From Sisyra terminalis (taxonomy: Eukaryota > Arthropoda > Insecta > Neuroptera > Sisyridae): a stretch of 64,000 nt of DNA. Made by a program: the position numbers and the translations under genes. The notes under the pieces were generated by a model. The model was not told the DNA's origin. It did no database searches and saw nothing but the letters and a program-made list of their open reading frames with translations. The stretch spans positions 47,926,001-47,990,000 of the forward strand of contig OY292278.1 of the NCBI GenBank assembly GCA_958496175.1, written 5' to 3'. Below are positions 36,834 through 49,020 of this stretch, piece after piece; the first letter of the stretch is position 1; every line of letters begins with the position of its first letter.

Positions 36834-39800
36834 ATATTCATAAAAATTATCAAAATAATAAATGTTATAGCTAAATTTCCAGAGCTTTGGAAACATTCCT
36901 TGTAAATATTAATTTTTTTTTTTTATAAAAAGTTAAGTTTTTATACTCAAAAGTTGAAAATATTAGCTAGTTGTCTTATAATATATTGATAATTTTGTAA
37001 ATATTTTTAAGTATTGAAAGTTTATCTTTTAAATCTTGGGAATTTATCAATCATCTTCTTTCATCTTCTTCGAAGTGAAACCAATGTTTATTGTTAGACT
37101 TGAGGCGAAATTCGATAGTTTTTGTATCATTAATTTAAATAAATAGATGAAAGGCTTTAGGGGGATAGTTAAAGCCATTAAATAAAAAACGGAATATCTG
37201 GAGGGAACTATTACATTTTGGTTTAATCTATAAAAGAGATATTTGATCGAACTTGCGTTAATGCTTGAAATTTTTTGTTGGAGATATAAATTTATATAAT
37301 ACGTACTTCTGTTAGGGTTTCCAGACTTATGAGGGTATGGATAAAGAAAGGAAAAGGGGAGCTTGAACTATTGAAGAAATATCGGTTGGGATTTTGTTGT
37401 AAAATTTAAAATTAGCAAAAAAATTAATTACTAAAGTCTTGAATGAAATATTGGACACAAAAGATTTATGGTTTAAAGAAGGTGGGGAAGACAAAGCCTT
37501 TAGAAGAGTAGAATTGATGAGGGCGTTTGTTGCGATTGAAAAAAAATTACAATAGACAGAAAAAAATTGGTTATTAATTTGTTGTATGTCCATTTTTTTC
37601 GCTTGTCTTAGTTAAATGGGTGTTGTTTTTAACAAAACTGGTTTGAAATTAAAGTGAAAAAAAAATATTGGTTAAAAGTATTATCTGATATTCAGTAATA
37701 ATATCTGAAAAAAGTGGTAATATTGTTTTTTTATTGGACAAGTTTGATATTAACATATTAACTTGTTGGAGGACAAATGTTAAAACTAGATTTGATAGAG
37801 TTTAATTTTGAAATTTTCCCGCCAAGTATTAAAGTCATTGTGTCGTTAGTTACCCTTTGATTTGTTGTTGATCTCTAGAAAAAATATTTTTTTCTTTAGT
37901 GCCAAAATGGTTTCCAAAATTATCGTATTATTATTATTTGGAGGAACGATTTTCTAAGTATATATTTTCGTATAGAATTTGGGATATCGTCATTCGAATT
38001 CGATAATTTGCCAAGTCCATTAACTTAACCACTTAACTACCTTTTTTTTCGATCTAGTTGGAAAATTATTAAAGTCTAGTTAGATCCTAGAAGTTTTATT
38101 GTTGTACAAAAAATCAAAACTAATCTTAGAAATTTTATAAGTAGAATTACTAAAAAGTTTTTTTGGTACAGTTTCAATTCGATTAGGTGTTTGTTTTTGG
38201 AATTTATCTTAAGTCAAGATTGCAATTGTTGCACTAAGATGCAAAATTAGGCCAGTTTTTGTTATTGGTCGAAAATTTTCCAGGTTTCCAGATTTTTTTT
38301 TTATTATATGGAGTTAACCGATATTAACGTTTTGTTGCATTTTTTCTTTACCTATCTTCATAAGATTTATTTTCTAAAATATTTGCATTGTGAACTGCAA
38401 TAGAAAAAAATTATATCAGCGAAGTGGTCGTTGCTAGAAATAGTTACTTTAGGGACCCAATGTATAGCATTTTCCATTTGCCATAATTTAAAAACCCGTT
38501 AATCACAAACTAGTCATACAAAATTCTATAGGTTTTATTCGAATATATTTTCCAAAAATTTGCAGTTGCAAATTTTACTGATTAACTTTTACAATTACAA
38601 ACATCACAAACGCTACAATTTACCTGCGAAACGTTGTACGAAAAATTTAATAAAAACATCGAATATTAAGTATCCAGAAAATGAGAATCATTAATGTGCT
38701 AATCCTACTATTTTTTGGTCCTCGAATCATTGGCAATCACACCTTAAACTATTGATATCCTTTGGGAATTCATGACAAAATTTAACCCAAAAATAATTCC
38801 AACTAGACTCTACTAGTCTTCTTTTATTTTCAAGGTGCTAGAAATTAAAATTTCTTTAAGGGTTGACTCTTCACTATTAACTATCAGCTAAGGGTTAAAC
38901 TACTATCCTTTTCTTTAATAAATCTGTTTCTTTCGACATAAATTAACGACCTAAACAGGAAGTTGATTTACCATTTTTTACTTCACCCCTTACAAACCAC
39001 AATAAAACTTAATTTAATTTACTCAATTCAAGAAACGCAACCCTTCAATAATCTAATTCCAACACGCATTACTCCAAAAAAAATTCTTACTTTCTTCAAA
39101 CTTCCACTTAACGACAATCTCATCAATTAACATTTTTTTTTTTTAAATTCCCTCCTTTTTCTAACCACACTAATTGGTCTTTTCCGCATTTCCCATAAAA
39201 ATAAAAATCAATACTCAAACGTTTAGGAATTCACATTTTTCTATCCCAACGTTTTCTAAACAAGTTCCTTATAGATTATCAATCAAACATGATAATTACT
39301 ATTAACCATTTACAACGGGTTAAGTTACGCGGGAAAATTTAAAACTAGACCCTAAGGTTTTATCTCGAACAAAAAAAAAAAAATTACGATATATTACGAT
39401 ACACTTTCTATGAAAACGTGTTTTTTATCTACAAAGATATTAACGACGTTATGTATTCAAATTAGTTCAAGTCAATTATTACATACATTTTTTCTTAATC
39501 ATTAAAATCGTTTCTCTTTCCTTTCGTTAAATTCAAATAAATTTCTTTTTTCTGGTGGCAAAAGATTCATATTAATAATGACATTTGAAAAACTATTGAC
39601 AAGATACAGCCTCAATCTGGAGCTCATCAAAAATAGATGCCACAATTAATATCGGCAATGTAAGACAAAGATGTAAGAAAACAATCAACAAGTACCCAAG
39701 CCGACATTCACTGGAGCTTCGTTTTACGTTTCGAAAGGATATTGAACCTAACTGTTTCCAATATCCGTTCAAGACAATGCGAGAGAATGAGAGAAAAAAT

Positions 39801-40847
39801 TACAACAAAAAAAAAACACATACAAGTTCATTATGTATTGAATCAGATCATAGTACTCGAGGTAAGCCTTGGGATATCCAAGAAAATGTACCCAGAAGAA
39901 GTACGTCAGTAAACCTACCCAATCTTTCGGTGTCCAATTAAGAGAATAACTCAGACTTGTTTAGACAATTTTTTTTTATATATCCTGGACAGTTGTTTTC
40001 TTTTATTTGAATATGTTTAGAATTGGAATGGATCTTTAAAAGTGTTTTAAAAAGGAAAATAAACGATCTCATCATTTCTCGTCCACCTACTCAAAACCGT
40101 TGTTGAGTCCATTCGTATATGGTACAAAAAACAAACACCCTCATCTTTTATTTTCAAAGATTAAAATGAATACACAAAAGATAAAGATTCTACACCCAAT
40201 ATTGATAGACGAAAGAAAAGCGTATGGAGCAGTGATTCTCAAAAATAATTAGCCTCGTTAATTATGCTTAAAACGCATATAGGATGCATTTTTTTCAAGT
40301 CTCTCAATATCACATTTTAGTAAATATACAAATAATAATAATTTTCTCCAACCATCTGCACAGAAACGCGCGTTTTTCCACGTTTGTATAAACTGCAACA
40401 CGCGGTGCAATTTATTTTTTCATTAATTTCAAAGAAAATACATTTCCCTGACTTTCCAGACTACACAAAAAAATCTTTAACTTCCCATAACACATCCCCC
40501 CACTAAAAAATGCCAATGGAAAATTGATCCAGAAACGACGATGAAAAGGCCAACCTTTTAAGAAAATATATTTAACCCAAATGAAACTCATGGAGAGGAA
40601 GATAATATAAATAGGGGAGATCGGGTACACAAGTAACGATTTGTACTTTTACCTTGATTTCTGGCTGGGTGTTATTATTGCCATTAAATACAACCACATA
40701 TAAATTTAGTTTATGTTCTTCACAATAGTAATTTGATTTATTAAATTATCGTGTGTTTTATATGAATAACATAGAGTTAAAAAAAATTGTCAGTAAAAAA
40801 TATAAAATAAACACTAAATCCTGGTTGCTCTCATCCATGGTGTGGTA
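36834..40847. other. Unassigned 4-kb stretch
   Basis: No exon or repeat family recognised. The stretch 38690-40400 contains more C and less G on the plus strand than its neighbours. Short signal-peptide-like frames start at 37907 and 38681 but end in stops within about 25 codons. Confidence 0.4.
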
Positions 40848-40889
40848 AATAATTAATAATATTCTTGGGAACTTGGACTCAAATAATAA

Positions 40890-40948
40890 GACGTTAAATT
40901 TATAAATCATCTCAACGTTTCGTTGGTATTTATTTCCAACTTCTTCAG
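40890..40948 (-). ncRNA. Hammerhead-ribozyme-like core, family C left arm
   Basis: Read on the minus strand: CTGAAGA, an unpaired A, hairpin GTTGG-9 nt-CCAAC, GAA, then ACGTT pairing with AACGT, then C (40890) at the cleavage position. The extra A before stem II and the lack of an obvious stem I are departures from the canonical type I hammerhead. Confidence 0.45.
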
Positions 40949-41080
40949 GAGAACTAAAACATAAAAAAAATGCATGTTGTTCAAAGCCAAATTACACAAA
41001 TAAATTAATTTTCGCCGTTCAGTACAAAACTAAGATAACAGTGTTAAAAAATACATAAAAAGAATAAACCTCACTTTATG

Positions 41081-41469
41081 TTGTGTATACAATATATAGG
41101 ATATATTGCGGTCCAATTTATGTAGTATAATTTAATATAATAATATATAAAAATCATACCATAAACATAAATTTGAACAGAAGTTCAAACAAAAATATTC
41201 GTGACGTATTGCCCAGATACGTATTTCGATTGCCAAGTAATCTTCCTCAGATGTCATCAAGTATTTTGGATCACTCCGTAACTACTTTGTGATGATTCAC
41301 AAAATAATCACGGATTGACCTCAATTTTATCAAATTTATGTTTATAGTATGATTTTTATATATTATTATATTAAATTATACTACATAAATTGGACCGCAA
41401 TATATCCTATATATTGTATACACAGTATAACTGTTCAAAGTCAGCGAGAAAAAATCGTATTTTGATCTT
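41081..41469 (-). mobile_element. Family B fold-back element nested in family C (B5)
   Basis: Full palindromic copy with terminal arms gtatacaatatataggatat and inverse. The core is on the minus strand at 41203-41250, with one mismatch in the GATTGC hairpin. ACTTTATG flanks at 41073-41080 and 41470-41477 look like an 8-bp target duplication. It ends with the family's cgctgactttgaacag-type sequence in reverse. Confidence 0.8.
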
Positions 41470-41582
41470 ACTTTATGTATTTTTTAACACTGCTATCTTA
41501 GTTTTGTAGTGAACAGCGAAAATTAATTCATTTGTGTAATTTGGCTTTGAACAACATGCATTGTTATTATGTTTTAGTTCAC

Positions 41583-41641
41583 CTGAAGAAGTTGAAAATA
41601 AATACCAACGAAACGTTGAGATGATTTGAAAATTTAACGTC
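41583..41641 (+). ncRNA. Hammerhead-ribozyme-like core, family C right arm
   Basis: CTGAAGA (41583-41589), A, GTTG-11 nt-CAAC, GAA (41610-41612), ACGTT-18 nt-AACGT, C at 41641. This is the same layout as the left-arm copy despite point differences in the loops, so the paired positions are conserved between the arms. Activity is untested, and the extra A and weak stem I are caveats. Confidence 0.45.
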
Positions 41642-41690
41642 TTATTATTTGAGTCCAAGTTCCCAAAAACGTTATTAATTAATAAACACA

Positions 41691-44600
41691 ACCTCAATAC
41701 AGTTTCTCAATCTCAGGTCGATAATTAAATAGGATTTGCTTTACAAAATGGGTCGAAAATTAAGGAGGTAGATTAGCCGAAGTTATAGTTTTACTTTTAG
41801 ACACTTTTCGAAGATCCTTGGATCTTCTTTTATCTTCTAACTGGAAAAAGTGATCAAAACACATACGTGAAATTGGGGTCGTTTATAAAATATATCATTA
41901 GATCCTCTTCTTCGAATTTTCTGCGATCTAGGATGTAAATATGTCACGATAGCTAAATTCTTAGAATCCCTTCCTCTCCTATAGACATAAGTTAATATAA
42001 CAAGTTATAAGTTGTAATGACAGAAATATAGTCGTATTTTTATAAATATAAACCGTAAAACTTTCTATCGTAATAGAAAGATGAAATATGAAAATTCTAG
42101 AGAAAAATTGACTTTTGACAATGACTTCTGGTACTCTGAAACTTTTTTGAACCAGAGTACTTATTAATTCCACAAATTTTTTATTCTCTTATAATAAAAA
42201 GTAAGACCCAATACCATACATGAATGTATTCTGGAAGGCATGTTGTATTAAAGGGGGGTGAAAGAGTAGACAAAAGCCGAACCTCCAGGGGTTGGAAAAG
42301 ATAAGTCTTCATAAAATGGGATAGTTATGTAAAGAATTTATTCGCTGAATAATAAATTTCAAAAATTAAGAGTTAGAATATTTTTTTGCAAAACTGATCA
42401 AATTTTCTAAAGAAAAAACTTTTAATTTGGAAAGATCTAAAGATGATGGTTATCCATATCTTCAACTTTCAATTCGTTCTGGAGAAATAGTTTGACAAAG
42501 TATGTCCTTATCGATTTTTATAAGTTTTCTTTCGATGATTAAAATTAAAAATTGGCTAATTCTACGCTTATTTTTCGAAAGAAGTATAAATCTAGTGAAA
42601 TTATTTCTGATTCTTGTAAATATTTTTGATTATCTTGTTTTGTTAATTTTTGGAGTTATTTCTGTTTCATTGTTTGGTTTAATTGCTTATTTCTTATTGT
42701 TTTTAACAATCTTTAGATGTTTATAGAAAGAAATTGCAATAATCGATTAAAAATATTTTTTTTCAAGTTACTTAATTCTTGGCTTTTACAAGAATAGAAA
42801 CCGATTGCATATATTATAATTTTATAGAATCGTTAAAAAAATACCATTTCTTATCATCATTACTGTTATTGCTTCTTTTAAAATGACGAAATAATTAAAG
42901 AGGGAATTTATTTTACGACCTTGTTCGAGATTGTAATTTTCGGTTTGAAGATCAAATCGGATTTATATTTTTCCCATTCATTTATTGATCGCTCGATCAA
43001 CGTTTAATTATATTATTATTGTATGTATACAAATGTGTATACTTATCTCTAAGAGTATAAGTATAGTAAAACCGGTTCCGTTTAGGATTAATCATGATTG
43101 AAAATTTGAAAAAAAAATATATGATATTATGTAGCAGAGTGTAACATTAAATGTTTTATGTTAGATATAGAAAGGGAATGGCATTAAAATATTTTACCTA
43201 CCTATAATAATGTCGAAGTTAGATAATATGGAAGTAATGTAGTTTTAAAATGCGTTGAAAAGTTCAAATGCAAGAAGTTGTTGTTTGCTTTCAATTAATT
43301 GTTGGGAAATATTTAATTTTAACGGTTTGTATGAGTCATAAGAGTTGTATAACGAAATTATGAAATTATATCAACGAACATTGGCGGATTAAAAAACGCA
43401 AAAATCCAGCAAAACATGTACTTTGATTTATCATTGAATTCAAACGGTTTTTATGACAGTGATATGATTTAATTCTGTTTATATATTTGCGATAAAAAAG
43501 CCATTCAATCATTGACATGTAATGTTTGTGCAACAAATCAAAACCTTTAAAGTGGCTTGAAAAATACCATTGAACTTAACATTGATTTATTTGCGAAAGT
43601 CATGGAAAATTGAGTTCAACGAATTCATTCGTGCAAATAAATGCTTCAAGTGGACATTTGAGTAATGTCTTGCTTTGCAATTAATGCAATCCAATGCATG
43701 CAAACTAGGATATCCGTTATTTCCCGAATTGATTTTTTTACAGCGATCAACCCCTAAATTTTTAGTTTAAGACACAAAAAAAAATATCCACTTCAATGAA
43801 ACTCTTAATTTCTTGATTAAACCGTGCCGGAATCATGTTACTTTTACCATTTAAATAACATGCGATTATTTGACTTTTTACTTTTAATTTTTTTTTCTCA
43901 AAAACAAATGGATGAAAAGATTAAAGATCAAATTATTCTGACGTACAATTTAACGCTCTACAAAAAAGGTCTTAACTTTTTAGCTTATGTTCCACTCTTT
44001 GTACTTATACAGCACTAATCTACTGGGACTAGTGATTGTGTATGGATTGAATGCACTTATTGCAACCCTATGCAGATTGTGCAATTTATTTGAAAATAAA
44101 AAAAAACTTATGATCCAATTTTGCTCATCTTCAAAGTTAATTTTTCAAAGTTAAGGTTAAAATCTTTCAAGTTGATCTTCCGTAGAATAAGTGTACCACA
44201 AAGAATCAAGATCGGTTGAGAATTATAAGAACTATCCTGATGACAAAGCCAGTTATATTTTTTGTATATAAATTTCTTAAGCAATTTAGAATTTTAGAAT
44301 TTTTGGAACCTATTGTACTAGTGATGGAAAAATTAAGTCATAATTTTATTATGTGATCATAAACAATGGTTTCAAGTAATGGAAAAGTATAGAAAATATC
44401 CTGGAAATTTTGGAATTATCAGGAAATTTTAAAATTATTTCTCTTGTGGTTATTCTGCGAAAGCTCAGAGCTTTGGAGTCGAAAGATTTTAAAGGAATCG
44501 GAATCCGGATCCTTCGGATCCAAAGCTACACCAAAAAGGACTTAGAAAACCCTTATTGTTAAGTTATAAATCAAAACTGTATCTTTTGATTTTTTCGTGA

Positions 44601-45435
44601 AACAAGACTTGACCAACCTTTATAAACATGTGAAAATATATCCCTTGCACATTTGCAAACATTTATCTTGGTAATAAATATTTTGCATCGAAAAACACAA
44701 CTTTAAAAGAAAAATATCTACAGTTTCCACTTATAGTTCGATATTTTATTACTCTGCAATATAAAAGCTTTTAGAAATTAATAGATAAATGTTAAGACAT
44801 ATCAGGACAATTGATTTGAACAAGGATTAGAGGTTATAAAATTTAAATTACCCCGAGGGCTTCTTTGCACTAAAATTCAATTACTGTGCGTTGGGTCTCC
44901 GAAGTTGCGGAAAATTGAATGAAATATTCGTTTACGGAAATGATAAATGGAAAAATTGTTAAACGCTCCGTTGCGTTTTGATTAAAATGCGGAAAAGATG
45001 AGTTGAGTGATTGAAAAGAGGCGGACGTTTAAAATATATATTATACTTAATTAAATACGAAGTTCAAGTCACACACTATCGTGATGCCTGTTTTGGATTA
45101 TCGGTGAGAAATTTTTTGTTGCGTAATAATTCTTTAATTTTTTTTTAATTTTTAACGGAAATTTTACTGGGAAATTTCTTATAATATTCATATCAGTAGA
45201 CCATATGCAATTTTCTTTATTATTTTTTTAAAATAAATTTATATTTTGGCAGAAAAAAAGGTTTAGTTTTAATGAATAAGTGAGAGTTAGAGAATGATGA
45301 CGTCACAGTTCATATATTTAAACGTATATATTTAAGAATCAGTTAGTTAATTGTCTGTGTTTAAATGCCAGATGTTTAACTGTCAAGTAATCGAAATGTT
45401 TAACCCCTAGCTTAAAAAATATAAACTGTGAACAT
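41691..45435. other. No gene recognised
   Basis: AT-rich. Open frames at 42502-42726 and 43824-44018 are hydrophobic or Lys-rich low-complexity translations of AT-rich DNA. A TGACGTCA palindrome occurs at about 45298-45305. Confidence 0.45.
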
Positions 45436-46020
45436 TAGACTGATTCAAAAAAAAAGGATTAATTTTTTTTTCTAAATTATATCGAAAATATTGTTGGGAA
45501 TGACAAAAAAAAACCTGTGAAAGTTTAAGCTCTTAATATTAATATTAAGAGGTGCCGCATCGCAAATTTCGATTTTCCTCTTGCACTTTGGAATTTTAAA
45601 GCTCACGTTGGTGACAATATTTCGGAATGACCAAGGTATGTTCTTGTAGAAAATTGAACGATCTACAAAAAACGTCTCGAACAAGTTTTTGATATATTTA
45701 TTCCTTCAAAAGTTATTCGAGGTCAAAGTTGAACTAAAGAGAAATTTTAATATTTTTTCAATTTTTTAACGCAACCATCAGTTTGATGAGTAAATTTTAT
45801 AGCACATTTTTTGTAGAGCACTTTTTTTCCTATAACTTATCTCTATAAAAGTTTTTGATATTTTTTACAGGTGCAAAGTTATTTGCATTAAACTGAAAAT
45901 TCCCTGAATTATTATATTTTTAACATAAAAAATATTTTTTTTATTTTAATTAAATAACCTAGGACCTGTGAAAAATATCAAAAAAATTTATAAAAATAAG
46001 TTATAGGAAAAAAATTTTTG
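45436..46020. mobile_element. Family A element, one-and-a-bit arms (A5)
   Basis: Starts TAGACTGATTC, lacks about 40 bp of the arm (gatttt followed directly by cctcttgcactttggaattt), reaches the centre and then breaks off before the second arm is complete, 24 bp before A6. Confidence 0.75.
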
Positions 46021-46043
46021 TAATGAAGAGACCTGTATAATGC

Positions 46044-47076
46044 TAGACTGATTCAAAAACAAATTATGATTTTTTTTTCTTAATTAGGTATATCGAAAAT
46101 ATTGTTGGGAATGACAAAAAAAATCCTGTGACAGTTTAAGTCCTTAATATTAATATTAAGAGGTGCCGCATCGCAAATTTCGATTTTCCATTTAAATAAC
46201 ATGGGAACAATTTTCTCTGGCACTTTGGAATTTTAAAGCTCACGCTGGTGACAATATTTCGGAATGACCAATGTATAATTTTGTAGAAAATTGAACAATC
46301 TATAAAAAAGGTCTCTTACAAGTTTATGATATGTTTATTCCTTCAAAAGTTATTCGAGGTCAAAGTTGAACTGAAGAGAAAATTTAATATTTTTTCAATT
46401 TTTTGACGCAACCATGAATTTTATGAGAAAATATTATAGGACATTTTTTGTCGAGCACTTTTTTTTCTATTACTTATCTCTATAAAAGTTTTTGACATTT
46501 TTCACAAGTCCTAAGTTAAACTGAAGGCCAATGTTCTAAACTGAAAATTCCCTGAATTATTATATTTTTAACATAAAAATTATTGTTTTTATTTTAATTA
46601 AATAATTTTGGACCTGTGAAAAATATCAAAAACTTTTATAGAGGTAAGTTATAGGAAAAAAAGTGCTCTACAAAAAATGTCCTATAAAATTTTCTCATAA
46701 AATTGATGGTTACGTCAAAAAATTGAAAAAATTATTAAAATTTCTCTTTATTTCAACTTTGACCTCGAATAACTTTTGAAGGGATAAATATATCAAAAAC
46801 TTGTACGAGACTTTTTTTGTAGATCGTTCAATTTTCTACAAGAATATACCTTGGTCATTTCGAAATATTGTCACCAACGTGAGCTATAAAATTCCAAAGT
46901 GCAAGAGAATATTGTTTTCATGTTATTTCAATGAAAAATCGAAATTTGCGATGTGGCACCTCTTAATATTAATATTAAGAGCTTAAACTTTCACAGGATT
47001 TTTTTTTGGTCATTTCCAACAATATTTTCGATATAATTAAGAAAAAAAAAATCATCATTTTTTTTGAATCAGTCTA
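46044..47076. mobile_element. Family A fold-back element, complete (A6)
   Basis: 1033 bp, TAGACTGATTC to GAATCAGTCTA, TA-flanked, with full inverted arms. Together with A5 it forms a second head-to-tail pair of family A, as at 23.2-24.2 kb. Confidence 0.9.
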
Positions 47077-47368
47077 ATAAACATTATATAGATGTCTTCA
47101 TTTCAAAAATTTTTCAATTTATAGTGTTTTTTGGTATTCTTTGCTCTTCTTTATTTCTTTCTTTTTAACATTGGCCTTTAAATTAAAGTGTTGTTATATT
47201 TTATAACCGTTTTTCTTTTCTTTTCAAATGCAATAAAACTGGCATTTTTTTAATGTCCGTAAAACTTACAGTTCTTAAGTCAGATCGTATCATTTTTTTT
47301 TCGTAACATAAAAACCACGATACTTATAATTTTTTTCTTTTAGTTCCTTACGAAAAATTCGTCACCCA

Positions 47369-47626
47369 TCATATGTTTTTTTGAAAAAAAATCAAATGTA
47401 AAACCGTATCAATCTTTTCTGTCAAAAATTCGCCACATCTTTCATTCGAATAAACACAATTAACCGGTATTTCCTTGTCCAACATTTTGAAAACTGCCCC
47501 AATATCGAATCGATAAGAATTCGCATTTTGTAACGGATCATGCATTTCGCGACTTGAGGATTGTGGTGCACCTCCTCCAACAATCTTGCCTCGAAGGTCA
47601 TCTACTTTATAATACATTGCGAACAT
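47369..47626 (-). other. Unidentified open frame with coding-like composition
   Basis: An 85-codon frame beginning MFAMYYKVDDLRGKIVGGGA and containing MHDPLQNANSYRFDIGAVFK has balanced amino acid use and mixed codon third positions, unlike the Lys/Phe/Ile-rich noise frames around it. I do not recognise the family. No acceptor precedes the ATG (poly-A run), and no neighbour exon is visible. It could be an isolated exon, a processed fragment or a transposon remnant. Confidence 0.25.
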
Positions 47627-48617
47627 TGGGTTTTTTTTTTTTTTGGTTTTGGTTAATGTTACTTGTACTTTTTTGGCTCCAAAACTTCATCATCATAACA
47701 CGTGGGACGTTAAAACATTTGAGTTTGCAACGAAAAAATCCATTTGCTAGCCAATATAATGTCCAAAAAAAAAGCCTGAACACAAAAAATTTCTTCCGAA
47801 AACATCTGCACAATTGTTCAAGTACTTTACCTGATCGAAATTTTAATCTTTTTGAAAAAAAAAATAATAATGTTATGTTGGTACATGAGAGGTCAAATTT
47901 TGTCATTTGAATGATTCTTTTCATTGGAAAGAAATCTTCAAAATTTTTAAACCGAAACCTTAGTACCTACAAAAAAAAATGTTTTCCATTACTTTTATTT
48001 GTTTTTATAAAACCAAGGTGTTTCCAATTAGCGATCATTAGTTTTAATGAATTCCAAATCTTTCGTCGATATTTTAATGAGTAATTAAATATTATTCGTT
48101 AAAACGAATATTTGGAGATCATTTTCTTTATGTTTTCATATACAGAATTAATTGCGTATGTGTCATACAAGTGACAAACCGTTAGAAAATATTTTCATAA
48201 TTAACATATTTTTTCGATAAGGTAAATATTTTAATAAGTGCTTCAGATGGTGAATTGATTTTCTCCAATAACCTCAGGTGCATTTGAAAATTTTTTATTT
48301 GAGATTATGGAAATATTAAATGACCGCAACTAGACAAATAAGTTTAAAAGTGCATTAGGTCTTCAATTGGAAAAAGATTAATCATTTTTGGAAGATCAAG
48401 TTTTACTAGAAAATCGATCGTGTGGACAAGAAATGAGTGGAATTCTCAATTTTATAGTTTGAGAGTTGGATTGAAAAGCTTTAAGCTTTGGGTTCTTGAA
48501 AAAATTTGTAACTTTTGGATCGAAAATCGAGGATGGATTGTGTCGTCATTATTTTGCAAACTTTCTGGGTATAATAAGCTCCGAAACCACTGATATATAT
48601 ATATCATTAGAATAGTA
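47627..48617. other. No gene recognised
   Basis: AT-rich; nothing beyond simple T runs and short chance frames. Confidence 0.45.
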
Positions 48618-49020
48618 TACTGTTCAGTAAACAAAAACAATATAAAGAATATATTGAGGTCCACTTTATGTAGTATAATTTAATATAATAATATATAAAA
48701 ATCTTACCATAAACATAAATTAGAACAGAAGTTCAAGTGACGTATTGCCCAGATACGTATTTCGATTGCCAAGCAATCACCTCAGTGGTCATCAAGTAGT
48801 TTGGCTGTTCATGGTATGATTTTTATAAATTATTATATTAAATTATTCTACATAAATTTGACCGCAATATATTCTTTAACATACAATCGAAGTACGTAGA
48901 AAGCCAGTGCTTTTTTGTATAATTTAATGCTTATCGGCACTCAATTGTCAGCTGTTGTTTTTAGTTACCACAAAAATTGTGCCTACGTAGACGGCGCTTC
49001 GTATGCCACACTATTTTTTT
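48618..49020 (-). mobile_element. Family B element with extended tail (B6)
   Basis: Palindromic arms plus minus-strand core (48739-48785, with a 2-base loss next to CTGAGG). The sequence continues to the right with agccagtgcttttttgtata, ctcaattgtcagctgttgtt and gcctacgtagacggcgcttc. The same extension follows B9 at the end of the window, so it is part of a longer element subtype. Confidence 0.75.

Larger units (their letters stand above)
40848..41690. mobile_element. Family C fold-back element with hammerhead-like cores, split by family B
   Basis: The left arm (ggaacttggactcaaataat from 40868) and the right arm (inverse, 41640-41672) are inverted copies of about 220 bp. Each arm carries the same core pointing outward: minus strand 40890-40948 and plus strand 41583-41641. 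A family B element (41081-41469) interrupts the centre, flanked by the direct repeat ACTTTATG. The element is bordered by taattaataa on both sides, but the AT-rich context makes that target duplication uncertain. Confidence 0.8.

Noticed and set aside
38681..38755. ATG with MRIINVLILLFF as a possible secreted peptide
   Set aside because: The frame stops after 24 codons with no donor site or support, in AT-rich DNA where such frames arise by chance.
42502..42726. Hydrophobic frame resembling a membrane protein
   Set aside because: Leu/Ile/Phe richness follows from T-rich DNA. No family resemblance, no splice or promoter context.
17091..46986. A recurring open frame reading MFETFFVDRSIFYKNIPWSF at 17.3, 23.4, 45.6 and 46.8 kb
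   Set aside because: It is the translation of the family A arm. It recurs because the repeat recurs, appears on either strand, ends at varying points and has no transposase features.
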